Below are positions 10,346 to 24,191 of a DNA stretch of 64,000 bases, one piece after another. The stretch lies in the NCBI GenBank assembly GCA_015956445.1, contig WIUZ02000006.1, positions 930,001 through 994,000 of the forward strand, in the 5' to 3' direction. A program made the translations under genes and the position numbers. The stretch is from Thelephora terrestris. Its lineage: Eukaryota; Basidiomycota; Agaricomycetes; Thelephorales; Thelephoraceae. Position 1 is the first letter of the stretch. Every line of letters starts with the position of its first letter. The notes under the pieces are model-generated. The model was not told the origin of the DNA. It saw only the letters and a program-made list of their open reading frames with translations, and searched no databases.

Positions 10346-13182
10346 TTACATCGCGCCATCACGTACGGCCTCCTCCAGCTCGGCGAGCCTCGCTTTCATC
10401 TTGGGGACCTCCTGCAACTTGGTCTCCAATGTCTGCTTCTCCTCCTGCATAGCCAGACGTTTCTCGGCGTCGAGCTTTGTGCTGGCGGCTTTGTCAGAGG
10501 ATGCGTTAGAAGGAAATCGACGTAAACTTACAATACATAACCCCCTTGACCGTCGTAATGTAGGATCATATGGTGATACTTCCATAGCGATGGCCGATGG
10601 GACACCGTAAGGAGCGTGATCCCCAGTCTGGTGGCGTTATCCATCATCATCCCCTCCATGTCTGGAGGAACCAATGATGTGGCCTCGTCCAAGATAGCGT
10701 ACTGTGCCCTGTTCAGCGGGTTCGCCCGGGCTGAACTTGAACACACTCACTTTGGGATTGTGATAGAAAAGGCGGGCCCAAGCCATCTTTTGTTTATCTC
10801 CACCACTCAGACTGTCACGCCACTCACGGACAGCATCCCAACCACCCTCTCTCTCCACGACGCCGTCCATCTGGACTAACGATAGTATCCGAAGCAGATC
10901 ACCATCCGTGGTACCGCCTGAGATAGTTCATTGAGCTCCGGCAGAGTCAAGCGAACGAAGACTCACGATTTTCCATCTCTGCCTTGGAGTGAGGGTAAAT
11001 CACTTGGTCCCTCAGTGTACCCAGACACAGATACGGCCGTTGAGGGATGAGAAGGAAGTCTTTAGGTGGCGGCTTGTGGACGACGCCGCCGTACACAGTC
11101 CAGAGACCCCCCAGGATCCTAAACAGACTACTCTTTCCGCAGCCATTAGGCCCCACGATCAAGAGGTGTTGCTTTGAGAAGTGGATGTCAGAAGCCAATC
11201 TCGTATGTCGGCCCAACCAACTCACTCCACGTTTTACGTGAAAGCTCAGACTTCGCACCAACACATCGCCATTTGGGGTCACAATGGGAACACCTTCGAA
11301 CTTGATCTCTTCTGATTCAAAGACCTTGCCACGAGACTGCAACACTGGGAAGAGTTCGTGAGTGAGAAAGCCCCTGACGGGGATTGCGCAAGCTTACACT
11401 TGACGTTCTCCTCTTGCGAGGCACTTGCAATTAATGACTTCTTGAAGTTTCCCGTCCGGATATCGGACATGGTATCCATGAGTTCCGAAACTCGAGCGGT
11501 ATAACCGGCAAGATCTTGTAGATCTTTCCAGGAGTATAAAACCCGACCCATAGCATCTAGAGACAGTGAGACTTAATTTTCTGCCCTGAAAGGTAAGCGT
11601 ATACCCGATCCAGACAGCAACAACCTCCTGTTCGTCACGAACCCTGTACGGCGTAAGAACGAGTCATCTGCCTATAATACTAGAATTACCCTGTGTCCTG
11701 ATCCCAAGGTCGCTGCTAGAGACTCCTGGAAGTTTGAAGAAGGTTGGGATGGCACAGATGCCCAACTTAATTGATGTGAGCGGAAATGGCCAAAGCAGTG
11801 AACCGGATACACCCACGCCGAATGAGCCCCAGAGCCATTTTACAATCCACTAACCCTCCGTTAACGCTTTTCCGCTTTGCTAACCAACGGGCTCACCTCC
11901 TCAAAGCACCCATGCCACCAACGCGCTTTTAACACGTAATTCTCGTGCTTCATAATACCACCATACTCTCTTTCCAAAAGGAGCTTCTCTGTCTCCTCGC
12001 CTTCAAGGAACGCAATCTCCTCGGCAAACTCGTTTAATCTTGAATGTGTGTGTCTAAAAGAACCCACGAGTTGAGCGGACATAGCGGTATGTGCTCCGAA
12101 TGATGGGCTCAAAGCTCGTACTATTTGACAATGGTCAGTACGTCTAGGTGGATAAAGGCCAAGCCACTTACGTAGCACTGTCGAGCCTTGCATGAGTACA
12201 GTCAACACAAACAGTCCCTCGGCTCCAACATTCTGGGACAATTGGTAATTGTAGATGAACATATCGAGTACTGGCTTCGCGACATTTGCATATATCGCCG
12301 CAAGAGAACTAGAGAATTGTTGGATATCGTGTGTGATCATTCTGTAGAACGAGGTCAGTGGCTGGTTGGAATCGCATGCGATTCAACATAACTGGTCAGG
12401 GTTCTTGATCCGGTCGTCGAGGTTGGCTGGATACAGGCATGAGATCGACTTCGCTCGTTAATTCAAGGACTCACAAATCTTGTAGTACATCTTATCACCT
12501 GCACCATCGTCTCCAAGGTATTGGCCGATGACCGCTTGAGTTAGCCTTGTACGATAAGCCAGAGCGAGCTTGCTCTGGATGTAACTCAACCAGCTATTCG
12601 TCCACGTCGCCGGAATCGCAACCAGCAGCCATCGCAATATGTTGAAGAAAAATTCCAGCGGCCGGGCACGAACGAGCGAAGCGACGATCCTATGCTAGGT
12701 TGTGAACTCTTGCAGTACGGCTCGGGGTTGGCAAACTCACTTCCCGTCGAGACCGGCAACATACAACGAGATGGCAGTCCGGAAAATGAGCAGACTAGAA
12801 TGCATGCACAGAAGTAAGGCTTCCTTTGACTTGATACCTGGAATCACAATTCTGAGAATTTTGGACAACCGCTTATAGAAGACATCATCGACCTGTTCAA
12901 TCGCGGGGTTGGTAACAGATACATTCTCGACCATGTCGTGTAACGCACCGCTACCCTCTGCGGTTTCCCGTCTCGTTTCCCTCCTTTTCTCGAGCTCACG
13001 GAAGCTCCGCGACGGGAAGATGGCCCAGATCCTGTGGCGATATGGACTATGGCTACCAGGACGTAGACAAGGAACGCAACCCTGAGGCCGCGTTGAAAAT
13101 AGGGTCGATTGGCAGCGTAGAACTTGACAAGATTCTTCCATTGTTCCTTCTCTCGTGACCTCAACGAGGAAAATACGACCAT
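10346..13182 (-). CDS. Peroxisomal ABCD half-transporter for fatty acyl-CoA (Pxa1/Pxa2-like)
   Basis: ABC half-transporter with N-terminal membrane domain and C-terminal nucleotide-binding domain. The start at 13182 reads [20 protein letters not shown], then a hydrophobic helix. The ALD-type segment [20 protein letters not shown] is at about 12800 and the cytoplasmic loop with NPDQ is near 12400. Walker A is [10 protein letters not shown] (about 11140), the signature [19 protein letters not shown] (about 10780), Walker [10 protein letters not shown] (about 10690) and the H-loop TVSHR (about 10600). It ends in a coiled coil ([20 protein letters not shown]), as in human ABCD1. Long/very-long-chain fatty acid import into peroxisomes follows from the family. 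Around ten short introns. The start lies 134 bp from the stop of the upstream HAD gene on the same strand. I cannot say which of the two yeast subunits it matches. Confidence 0.85.
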
Positions 13183-13316
13183 GGAGATCGATAGGTTGCG
13201 GTCGAGGCAGAATGAGCGATGCGGGGTGGTCTCACTCGGGAACAGCCCGATCATTCTTAGTTCGATTGCATGTGATTGTTGTGCTACAAGCGATGTGATG
13301 TCCGTGGCACTCCGGT

Positions 13317-14461
13317 CTACTCCCAGTGGCCGTCTGCTTTCGCTTGCCGAACCCACTCGACGACCTCATCCCAACTCTCAGTCCTGTGGATTCGGAGTCC
13401 AGGTTGGGGCAACTCGAACTCATCGTCCTTCCACCACTCGCGTCCATTCTCCACCCTGTTCTTCTCTTCATGGCTAAGCTCTTCGTCCTCGCTCTTGACA
13501 TGTGTTATACGCCGGTTCCAGTTGTATTTTCCGTACAACAGGACGGTGACGGGATGCGGACCGCCCGCGGCCTTGAACGCATTCTCCGCAGAGTCGTCGA
13601 TCAAGACCTTCGCGTTGATTTCCCTACAGACCTGAATAAAACACGGTTGAAACAGCTCATCTTCTTGCGCTTGACTTGAGATACGCACATCGGCTTTGGA
13701 CAGCTTGGTAAGCAATTCATGCCCCTCCTCAAATATCACTTCTTGAGATTGTCCGGTGCAGATCACTGTTTCGAATATACCTGGAGGACGGCGCATTATG
13801 AAAAAATAATCCCGAGAAGGAGGGAGCCTACCAGGGAAATGGCGGTCTATCCAGATTAGGCTGCGTTCCCGCTCTTCGCTGGATCTGGCTGTTATTACGA
13901 CAAGCTTAAAGCCCATCTCTTTGAGTTTCTTTACACCATCCAGAGCGTCCGGTATTGGCAAGGCATTGTCGAGTCGGTCCGTTTTGTAGTACTCCTTTAC
14001 TTTAACCTGCAAGGGTGTCGGCTCAATGCAGAGTCAATGAAGCTTCAGGAGAGATAATACAGCGGTCTCCTTAGGTGATCCCCAACCGGGATTCTGTGGA
14101 TAGATCAGCCACGGACATTTGGAACCGAGGGTTCACCTACGCGCCAGTAATAGTAATCTAGAGACGGTGGTTAATCTACGTTGGTTAACCAGAACCACTG
14201 CTTACAGAAAAAATGGGACAGGTTCATGTTTGTCCCGTATGTATCATTGTGAACTGAAATGCAACCAGGGTTAAGAGGGTCGAGTTATTGGGTTCTCGAT
14301 GCGCATACACTCAGAAACGGTCTGATTTGTTGCACTCAGGACATCATCTGCCCGGCAGATGAGCAGAATATCACGTCAGTGCGATGCTACCAACCAAGAT
14401 CGCAAGCGATGATAGGTTCCTTGAGGTTTTTGAGATCATGTAAAACGGACCCAGCAGACAT
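13317..14461 (-). CDS. HAD-superfamily 5'-nucleotidase-like protein
   Basis: HAD fold, probably acting on a phosphomonoester; the substrate is unknown. The nucleophile motif appears only after splicing: exon 1 ends IIACDL plus G, and the 47-nt intron 14348-14394 is followed by AT of the Asp codon, giving DLDDVLSATNQTVSEFHN. Further short introns lead to NMNLSHFFYYYYWRNPGWG, then VKVKEYYKTD. HAD motif II is KLVVITARSSEERE (about 13890), and the later acidic motif is INAKVLIDDSAENAF. The family pattern (DxDD, then a Tyr-rich NPxWG segment) resembles fungal NT5C-like proteins. The start is taken at MSAGSVLHDLKNLKEP (14461); an in-frame ATG at 14593 would add 44 less conserved-looking residues. 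The stop is at 13317. Confidence 0.75.
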
Positions 14462-15346
14462 TGTTGGCTTCCAATTGCTGCGATTTTCACGGTACTTGGA
14501 GGTGATAGCTGGTGCAGGTGATGGACAAGATGAAAATTTCGAGCACGCACAAGCGCGCCGGATGGCGGTCTCGGAGCTTCCTTCTTCAGTCATAACTCAG
14601 CCGGTGCCTTGATCAGTCCAATATACACAAGGAGTGGAAGTATTAATTGAAAATTCTCCCAGTAAGAACATTCGTTGATCAGGGTTATTACAACAGACAA
14701 CTGCGGCACAGTAAGTGCCGAGGGTGAGGTATAAGTAATCTCGCAGGTCGCAGGGGCGAACGAAAGCAAATTAGAAGGTGAAAGGCGTTATACTCTGTAG
14801 GGGATCGCGCGGGATATATGCCTACTAGTGTCAGGCAAGTCAATCCCCCTTAGATTTGGAGCAAGTGCATGATGCATGAGACCCAAGTGGCATAAGGCAA
14901 GTTCAAGTGTTCGGCGGCTGCAAACGGGGCGATCCACATCCCAGTATAACTGCAGCCAGCACAAACGTCTGACACACCCCGTGGATATGCTTAGTAGGAG
15001 CTCTGGCATGAAAGCCAGTGAATGGAGAGTGCAGATTGGGCAAGTAACCTCCGGGGTTGGAGCAAGCTGGCAAAGCAAGCCAGTGCGGGTGACCTCGGAT
15101 CCGCGGACGGGTGCCAGGGAATTCTGTCCAAGAAAAATCGAGCGGCCGGCGGAGCCTGAGGGGAACATCATGTGCACGGCGATTCTGTGAGACAACAGAC
15201 AACCAACGCGTATTACGCGATTCGTGTCGCTTTTTTGTCTCGGCCAACGTCGCGACCCTTACATATCAGAGCATATCAGACGGGCGTAAATTACAGCCTA
15301 GTTCCCACGCCACCGACGTGTTTCCCGACCTCCGCCTCCGAAGACA
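14462..15346. other. Intergenic region between divergent HAD and MCM3 genes
   Basis: About 0.9 kb with no convincing coding exon apart from a possible longer N-terminus of the HAD gene up to 14593. It holds the promoters of both genes. The MCM3-proximal 150 bp carry ACGCGT and several CGCGA words. Confidence 0.6.
15206..15211. promoter_or_regulatory. ACGCGT (MluI cell-cycle box) upstream of MCM3
   Basis: The palindrome ACGCGT lies 136 bp before the MCM3 ATG, with ACGCGA and GTCGCGAC words close by. In ascomycete yeasts this is the MBF site that drives G1/S genes, including MCM genes. Its use in this species is inferred. The same hexamer occurs at a few places inside genes of this window, so the site alone is weak evidence. 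Confidence 0.45.
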
Positions 15347-18042
<2,696 letters not shown>

Positions 18043-18442
18043 TTCGGCTTTTCGTTCTCTCACTCGATTTCACGCTTGTCTTCCCGCTCTTGCGACCACG
18101 GCCGCTTAGTGGCGCCCCACTGTTCATCATCACGGAAGTATTCTTCGCATACTTCCGCTCCGTTGAAGTCTCGTATCGGTCGGAACAGAGTCGTATCCTT
18201 ACATCCATTCCGCTTATTCGAGAATTGTTGTAGCCATGCTTCACGTACCAATCTATCACAGCGCATATATGTATCATCCCGCATCGATGTACATTCTCCA
18301 AGCTTTATCAATCTTCGCAATCAGCTGTGCAATTCAAGGATCAACTAACCGAATCGCTAGCACTATCCAAAGCTCATGGTTACCAGCCCCTTACACGCTG
18401 TACATCGTTCTCCGGAACACCTCATCCATTGCTTCTCCCCTT
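18043..18442. other. Convergent 3' flanks of MCM3 and TIP20
   Basis: No coding exon seen. This should be the overlapping or adjacent 3' untranslated regions of the two convergent genes. Confidence 0.55.
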
Positions 18443-21400
18443 TCACGAGCCCGCTCGAGTTCGAAGGACGATTTGGACCTCGTCTCTCCTCAACTCGGAG
18501 AATCCCATAACCTCGAGGATCCCTCGCTCCCAATCTTCGTCCGTGGTCGTTCCGAAAGTGAGGCCTTTGATCCTCTCCCACTCGGGTCCTTGTAGGGCCA
18601 ACAATCTCCCAGCCTGAACTAGACGCCTCCAAGGGCCTTCCACCAGCCTAGAAACACCCCTCCCGCCACCTCCGCTCAAAGATGCTCTAGAAGTCTCCAG
18701 CCAGACCTCACACTCCGTGGCGACAGCCCTTCCCTCCTTCAGTCCAATCATCCCTATCCCCCTCTGCAGAACCATCTTCTCCAAAATGACGTTGGAAATC
18801 CTCCCGGCGATCTTCCGATAGAGATCCGCCAACACCCTCGTCGACAGACTAGACTGGAAATACGCGAGATACGAGGATAAAAGTGAGACTGGTGACATGA
18901 GGGTAGATGGTATCTCGATTTCGTAGTTGCCGCGAAGGTGAGATTCGACAGCGGGATCTTCGTGGATCCCCGATGAATGACTGCATTTCGATATTTCGTC
19001 CGGGTTTCACGATGATTGTTCACGGAGCGAAAAAAAAATAGGTGAAAAGAGGGCATCAAACGGACATGAATTAGCGTTCATCCGGCATTGAGACACGCTC
19101 CGTCCGGAACTTTGAACACACCTGAAGAAATGGCCCTTCAACTCAATCTCAACCTCCCCACACACGTGCTGCAAGACCATATCCTCCGCCCGCTCCGCCA
19201 AAGCGTCGTAATCTTCGATCAATTTGTCAAAGATCGAACCCTTGTCAGATTTTGCGCCGCGTGCAGGTGGTGGAGGGATGGGCATCAATTTGTCCTCATC
19301 AGCTCTTACTCTGAGATTGGAATTGTTGATGATATCCTGCCACAACTCCAAGAAGAACTGCCGGGGGCGCGATGAGAAATGAACACCGATGGACTGAATG
19401 CTTGACTTACCACTTCGTCACCCCAGCCTTGCATAGCTTTCACAACGTACTTGGTACTAACGAATGCCTTGCACAGCTTCTGGGCACCAGCGACACCCGT
19501 AGTCTCTCTCTTCACGCTATTTTCCCCTCCAGATCGGGAAGGGTCCCGACTAATGGCACCCGGCACGACACGCACAAACGATGCAGACACTGACTCGAAC
19601 CCATCCAAAAAAGACGATATCCTCAACCGATACAGGTCCAAAATCGGAAGCTGGACCGTAGTCAAAAAGTCCAAGCGTTGACCAACGTCAGGCAAGGCAG
19701 AATAACGATCTATATTTGCGATAGACCTTTGTTAGGGCAAAATCAAATATTGTAAATATTTGTCTGACCTGTGACTTGTTCGAATAAAGCTTTGATTCTT
19801 CTGGCAGAATTTGTAGGTCTCAAGTCATGTTCCTGACCCGATTCGTCCCCTTGATCGTCGACCATTCGCCAAGGATCACCTGAGGTCAGTGAAGTATGGT
19901 ACTGATCCAGGGCGACTAGAGAAGGCCAGGTGACCAAAAAAAAAAAAGCAACAATAGAGATAAGGAAGGTTATATGCAAAAGGGGGGACGGTCATCAGAA
20001 AATCTTGAGAGCAAAAACTTTCTATCCAGAGGGAGGTCTCGTACATTGTTTCTCGCCGTGGAGCCATGCGGTGAACCAGCCGGATTTTCCCAAGACGGTA
20101 TCGCTAACACCTTTCCATTCACTCTTTCCCTGAGTGATTTCAGCGGTAGTCCCAGAAAGGTCAAAGCCCTCCTCCCGGAGGGCTGCATCAAAGGAGATGG
20201 ATTGATATATCGTGTGAGCAAGAACCGGTGGGTGAGGGAGCAGTGATGGCATAGATCGTTTTAGTTTTCGAGTTACCACGGGCAGAAGCAGGAGCACGAA
20301 TTCTCTCTACGCCACTTTGTCATTCTCGATCCGCTGATCAGAACGTTCAGAAAACAAACATACCCATGCGTTGATGTTTTTGTGTTTCGTCGAATTCAAA
20401 AGTCGCTGGACTACAGATTCGATGAACGGGCGTTGGTCGTGGACGACGTTCAGAATATGGGTAAAGTACCACTCGGGCTAAGTGATTGATCATCAACATC
20501 CCTCAGAAGGTCGGGCAGCGAGGGGGCAAACCTTGTCCAGCTGATTTGTGGGTCGTTGGCCCTCAAAATGAAACTTGAATCTGAGAGCGATAGGATGAAC
20601 CAGGGCTTGTATAGAATATAGTCCCTCGGCTCTCGGTACGCCTAACTGCTCGCCTCTAGGCATTCGGCGCATTAATGAAGAGCAAGTCTACCGGGGAGTC
20701 GACTCACAGGTCCTGTAGTTTGAGTAGATCGAGAAAGATGCATTCAAATGCTTTCCTGTCCTCGACGCGCGCACCCGGGTAGTCCACCTTCACTGGCCAA
20801 CCAAGCTTTTCAGACACGGTCGTCATCGACCTAGGCAATACGTTCACAAGTAGACACACGCCCGAGGTATGCCAAATACTCACATAAATAAACCGGTCTT
20901 GATGTCTGCCCACGTGCGATCGCGTACGTTCTGCAGGAACAGAACGAGATGCAACGGTTGTTGACCCAACGAGTGATCAACAACAGCGCATTTTTCGACC
21001 AGCTGAGAAACAAATGTCTGCAAGAGACCATAATCGGACACGGATGAATGCGAAGAGAAGTTCTGTGCTTGTCGGATGGCGGCTTCGCTGTATCCAAAAG
21101 GCGTGAGCTCAGGAAGGCTCGAACCGTCGAGCAGTCCGTACCTGAGATAAAGGGCACGGTGTATCACCTGAACGTAGCTCTTTACGGATTCGAGCTCTTT
21201 GAGATTCCTTTGAAGGGTCTCAAGTTCCTCCAAGAGCGTAGGTTGTCGGTCCGGACCAGACATGGAAGACACGAGTTCGTTAGACAGATACGATAGCTCA
21301 TCCGAAAGCGAATCTCTGATGAGCCCCAATTCCTGGACTGTCTCGAGGTACCCATTAGCATCGCGTAGAGTTTGCGCAGTGATAGAGTCGACTAGGTCTT

Positions 21401-21648
21401 GCGAGGAAGCTAGCTGAGCTACGACGCCTCAATAAGTACCTGGGCTCAGAAAGAAGCGCGAAACCATCGACCTGGGTCCTCAACTGTTCCGCTTCGGAAG
21501 CGGACCGTTGCACGAGTTGTTCCAGGTCATCCGCATCCTGAAGCTGATCAAAAGTGGGAAACTGATCGTTGAGCCATTGGAGGGTTATCGCCTGAGCGTG
21601 CTCGACGGAGGGTGGCTGCATCAACGCTTTGATTTCGGCCGCAGACAT
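18443..21648 (-). CDS. TIP20: Tip20/RINT1 tethering-complex subunit
   Basis: Subunit of the Dsl1/NRZ complex that tethers COPI vesicles at the ER. The start at 21648 is MSAAEIKALMQPPSVEHAQA. An intron (donor GTCGATGG, acceptor CTCAG near 21415) joins the coiled coil EQLRTQ to LASSQDLVDSITAQTLRDA. The RINT1/TIP20 domain follows: SVKSYVQVIHRALYLRYGLL, LRFKFHFEGQRPTNQLDKPE, WYFTHILNVVHDQRPFIESV, then LLPHPPVLAHTIYQSISFDA (about 20220). C-terminal helices include RKIAGRISNVILEKMVLQRG and WRRLVQAGRLLALQGPEWER. Several introns, for instance near 19100 and 19370. Family match is strong along the whole length; exact splice sites between 19000 and 20700 are only partly resolved. It diverges from the carbonic anhydrase gene with a 224-bp gap. 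Confidence 0.85.
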
Positions 21649-21872
21649 ATTCCGGCGAGTGTAGACGTGGGGGATCGGATGAACAGAGGATGCGATCATT
21701 GACCTGACCACTGAGGTTCGCGCGCTCGATCTGGGCCCAGAAGTCACGTGTGCTGACGCGGGAAGAATTCGTTGGGTCAAAAACTACGCGAAGGTGTTTT
21801 TTTGAACTCGAAGCTTTCTGGGGGGTGGAATGCCGGTGAAACAGCAGCGGCAACAGTTTGTCATATCCTAGG

Positions 21873-22803
21873 ATGCTTTCCGCTAGCAAACCGCTCCAAC
21901 GGCGACCCTGGTTCCTGACTACTCTCCCTCGCAATCTTCAGCGATCATCGCGCAATAACACGCACTTCACTCCATGTCTCCCCAAAAGCCCAATACTGCC
22001 AAGCAGCAGACCACTCAGCACCAACCCCCCACCTCCGCTGCTAGAACCAAAGACGATGTCCACCCACGCACATACTCAGTTTGAGGAGGGCAATTCGGGT
22101 TATGTGACCTACTTCAAGGATAAGGGAAAGTTGGCAATTCCTCCGGCCAAGCACCTCGCAATAGGTTCGTGTTGATTCGCGAGTGAAGTGCGTGTCTCGA
22201 GACTGACTTGAAGCATTTAGTGACTTGTATGGACGCTCGTATTGAGTGCGTCGACCATCTAATTTTGAGGGCTCTCGTCCGTCGCTGAGGAAAACCACAT
22301 CACAGCGTCGTGGCTCAACTCGGGCTCAAAGAAGGTGATGCTCACATCATCCGAAATGCCGGTGGTTCCGCGTAAGTGTCATAGCACTCGAAGCCAACTA
22401 CTCGTCGTGACGCAGCGCAGAAAGGACTCGGTCAGATCGTTGATCATCTCCCAACGCTTGCTGGGCACTCGCGAGATCGCAGTGTTCCACCACACCAACT
22501 GTGGCATGCAGACGTTCACGACCCCCCAGCTTAGGGAGAAACTCAAGGCTTCTGCAGAAGAAAGCAACTCGGAGAAAGTCGGGGCAGCTGCTGACGCGAT
22601 CCAGTTCCTGGAGTTCTCAGACCTCGACAAGTCCGTAAAGGAAGAAGTGGAATTCGTCAAAACCCATCCGCTGATCCTGAAGGAGACCGAGGTCACAGGT
22701 TGGGTTTACCACGTCGAATCCGGCAAGGTGTGTGGCGTCGAGTCCAACGTTTCTCGTCAGGGTCTATCTGACAAGGTTTTGGCAGGTCCGTCGCGTGGTC
22801 TAA
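21873..22803 (+). CDS. Beta-class carbonic anhydrase with mitochondrial-type presequence
   Basis: Interconverts CO2 and bicarbonate. The zinc-site motifs are CMDARID (Cys, Asp, Arg) and HHTNCG (His, Cys); RNAGGSA is the conserved loop. The short protein and final WVYHVESGKVRRVV fit the small 'class D' fungal/actinobacterial type. Introns: after LAIG (GTTCG..TTTAG), within DARI-D (GTGCGT..CACAG), after GGSA, and 22728-22785; the last exon is six codons with TAA at 22801-22803. The first ATG (21873) begins an Arg/Ser-rich presequence (MLSASKPLQRRPWFLTTLPR). A second in-frame ATG at 22056 (MSTHAHTQFEEGNSGYVTYF) begins at the usual start of cytosolic homologues, so two products are possible. Confidence 0.9.
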
Positions 22804-23306
22804 GCTTTGGCCCTGGAATTTTGTATCATCAAATCGATCGTGATCATCATGGGGACGTACGGAATAAACGGTTTAATCTTCCCTTGACTCGTATGAACGA
22901 TTGTACAAGCTTGCATGAAGAATTGAACGCTGCGTTTGGAGTGCAGTAGCCTACGCTACTCCCAAACGGGCGAGTTCCACCAGGGAGCGCTGTTCGTTGT
23001 GGCTACTGCATTCAATCTGCACCGCTACCGTAGCACAGCGGACGAGCGCCGTGACCACCGTTGCGGCCATCACATTCTATCTGTGATCTCCCCCGGCGCT
23101 AGCGTAGTTCACCCAACGAGCGCCCGTATAGTTGTGGCCATTTTCAGCCGTTTTCGCACGCCACTAGACCGCAGATCGACCCAGCAAGCAATTGGGGACA
23201 TGGATCCGACGTCATGCATTCATCTTCATGGCCTCCTCCGAGGATCTGAGGGAAAGAATAGTAGTATCGTGCTCAAGATGATGCGACCATGCGTGAAGTC
23301 TGAGCG
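22804..23306. other. Intergenic region with inverted repeats
   Basis: No coding exon recognised. It includes an imperfect hairpin at 22933-22968 and the inverted pair GGCGCT..AGCGCC around 23094-23128. Confidence 0.5.
22933..22968. repeat. Imperfect hairpin
   Basis: CGTTTGG (22933-22939) pairs with CCAAACG (22962-22968), and AGTAGC (22945-22950) pairs with GCTACT (22955-22960), around a 4-nt loop, with five unpaired bases in the left arm. It lies about 130 bp beyond the carbonic anhydrase stop. Function unknown. Confidence 0.5.
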
Positions 23307-23520
23307 CTAAGTACCAACCCTCGAATGGAAGATCCGTTGAGCCATTCTAGCGAGCCGCTGGTTGGTATGCGGATCTTCGTGCAACATCTCGAGAGCATTG
23401 GCAGTGTGCTCACAGTGGGGTTTGAGAAGAGATGGAACGAATGGCTCGAGGAGTCCCACAATGTACTTGGACAATACGTCGTCCTGTAATTCACGAGCGA
23501 CTACAAGAGATGAGAGAGAT
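23307..23520 (-). CDS. Unassigned coding-like exon
   Basis: A minus-strand frame preceded by a CT-rich CTTGTAG acceptor (about 23502) reads VARELQDDVLSKYIVGLLEP and then FVPSLLKPHCEHTANALEML and HTNQRLARMAQRIFHSR, with a stop at 23307. The composition is protein-like (helical, amphipathic) but I do not recognise it. It may be the last exon of a small gene beginning near 23590 (ATG CTG ACG GAC before a GT), or a distal exon of the secreted-protein gene upstream. Kept because the frame looks real, at low confidence. Confidence 0.3.
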
Positions 23521-23907
23521 GTACAATGGGAGCGAGGCTACAAGCATAAGAAGGGAATAAAGTAGTAAAGGAGGGAATACGTCCGTCAGCATGCGGTGAG
23601 TTGCTGAACGTCAGAGTTGGTTATGAGAGAGAGGGAAAGAAGAGACAGAGAGAGGGGAACGGAAAGTGAGTTTGATTAACACTGAACGTTGAAAGGATGA
23701 TCGACGGGGTTGGAGGATCCGCCATTGCGGGGTTCGAGACACAAAGGCGACGGGCGTAGCGCTTGGAACGAATTGGAATGAAACCACGTCATCAAACGGG
23801 TCAAAAATGGTGTGAGTGGGTCCTAGTGGGAGGATCAGGACCAGGTTGGAGAGAGATAGGGCGAGGAAACTGACCAAGAGAGTTGACCAGCCTGGTCGGT
23901 GGGCCGT

Positions 23908-24100
23908 TCAATAATCTTTGTTTTGTCTCCGCCAGTCCTTGTTGGTGTCTTCGATTTGGTTCGGCTGTTGAAGATGTGAGAAGAGAGGAAGGAGTAGGAT
24001 AGAGAGGTGTACATACCGGGTGAGACGGGACTGGGGCAGCGAAAGAAGAGAGGGCGAGGGAGATGAGGAGGAGAGCGGAAGTGAGCTTGAGACCGAACAT
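23908..24100 (-). CDS. Small secreted protein (hypothetical)
   Basis: Starts at ATG 24098-24100 with a classic signal peptide, MFGLKLTSALLLISLALSSF, and an AAPVPSHP end that fits signal peptidase or Kex-like processing. The intron 23964-24016 (GTATGT..CAACAG) joins to PNQIEDTNKDWRRQNKDY and a stop at 23908, giving about 47 residues. A different acceptor or further introns could extend it: another open frame reads NRRHQQGLAETKQRLLNGPP and, after GTCAG..CTAG, GPTHTIFDPFDDVVSF down to about 23670. The strong TATA box and CT-rich leader suggest a well-expressed gene. No family recognised; exon structure past the signal peptide is uncertain. Confidence 0.45.
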
Positions 24101-24180
24101 GGTGAGGAAGGCGAGGGAAGGGAAGGGATTGGAGGAAGAACGAGATTGTGTGGGGAGGAGAACAGAAAAGAGCGAGATGG

Positions 24181-24187
24181 TTTTATA
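24181..24187 (-). promoter_or_regulatory. TATA box of the small secreted protein gene
   Basis: TATAAAA on the minus strand, 81 nt before the ATG. It is followed by a pyrimidine-rich leader (CTCTTTTCTGTTCTCCTCC and similar), a layout common in highly expressed fungal genes. Confidence 0.6.
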
Positions 24188-24191
24188 AGGA

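Noticed and set aside
23722-23734. GGTTCGAGAC, another match to the degenerate B-box consensus
   Set aside because: No T-stem pairing, no acceptor strand and no T-run; the loose consensus is expected by chance.
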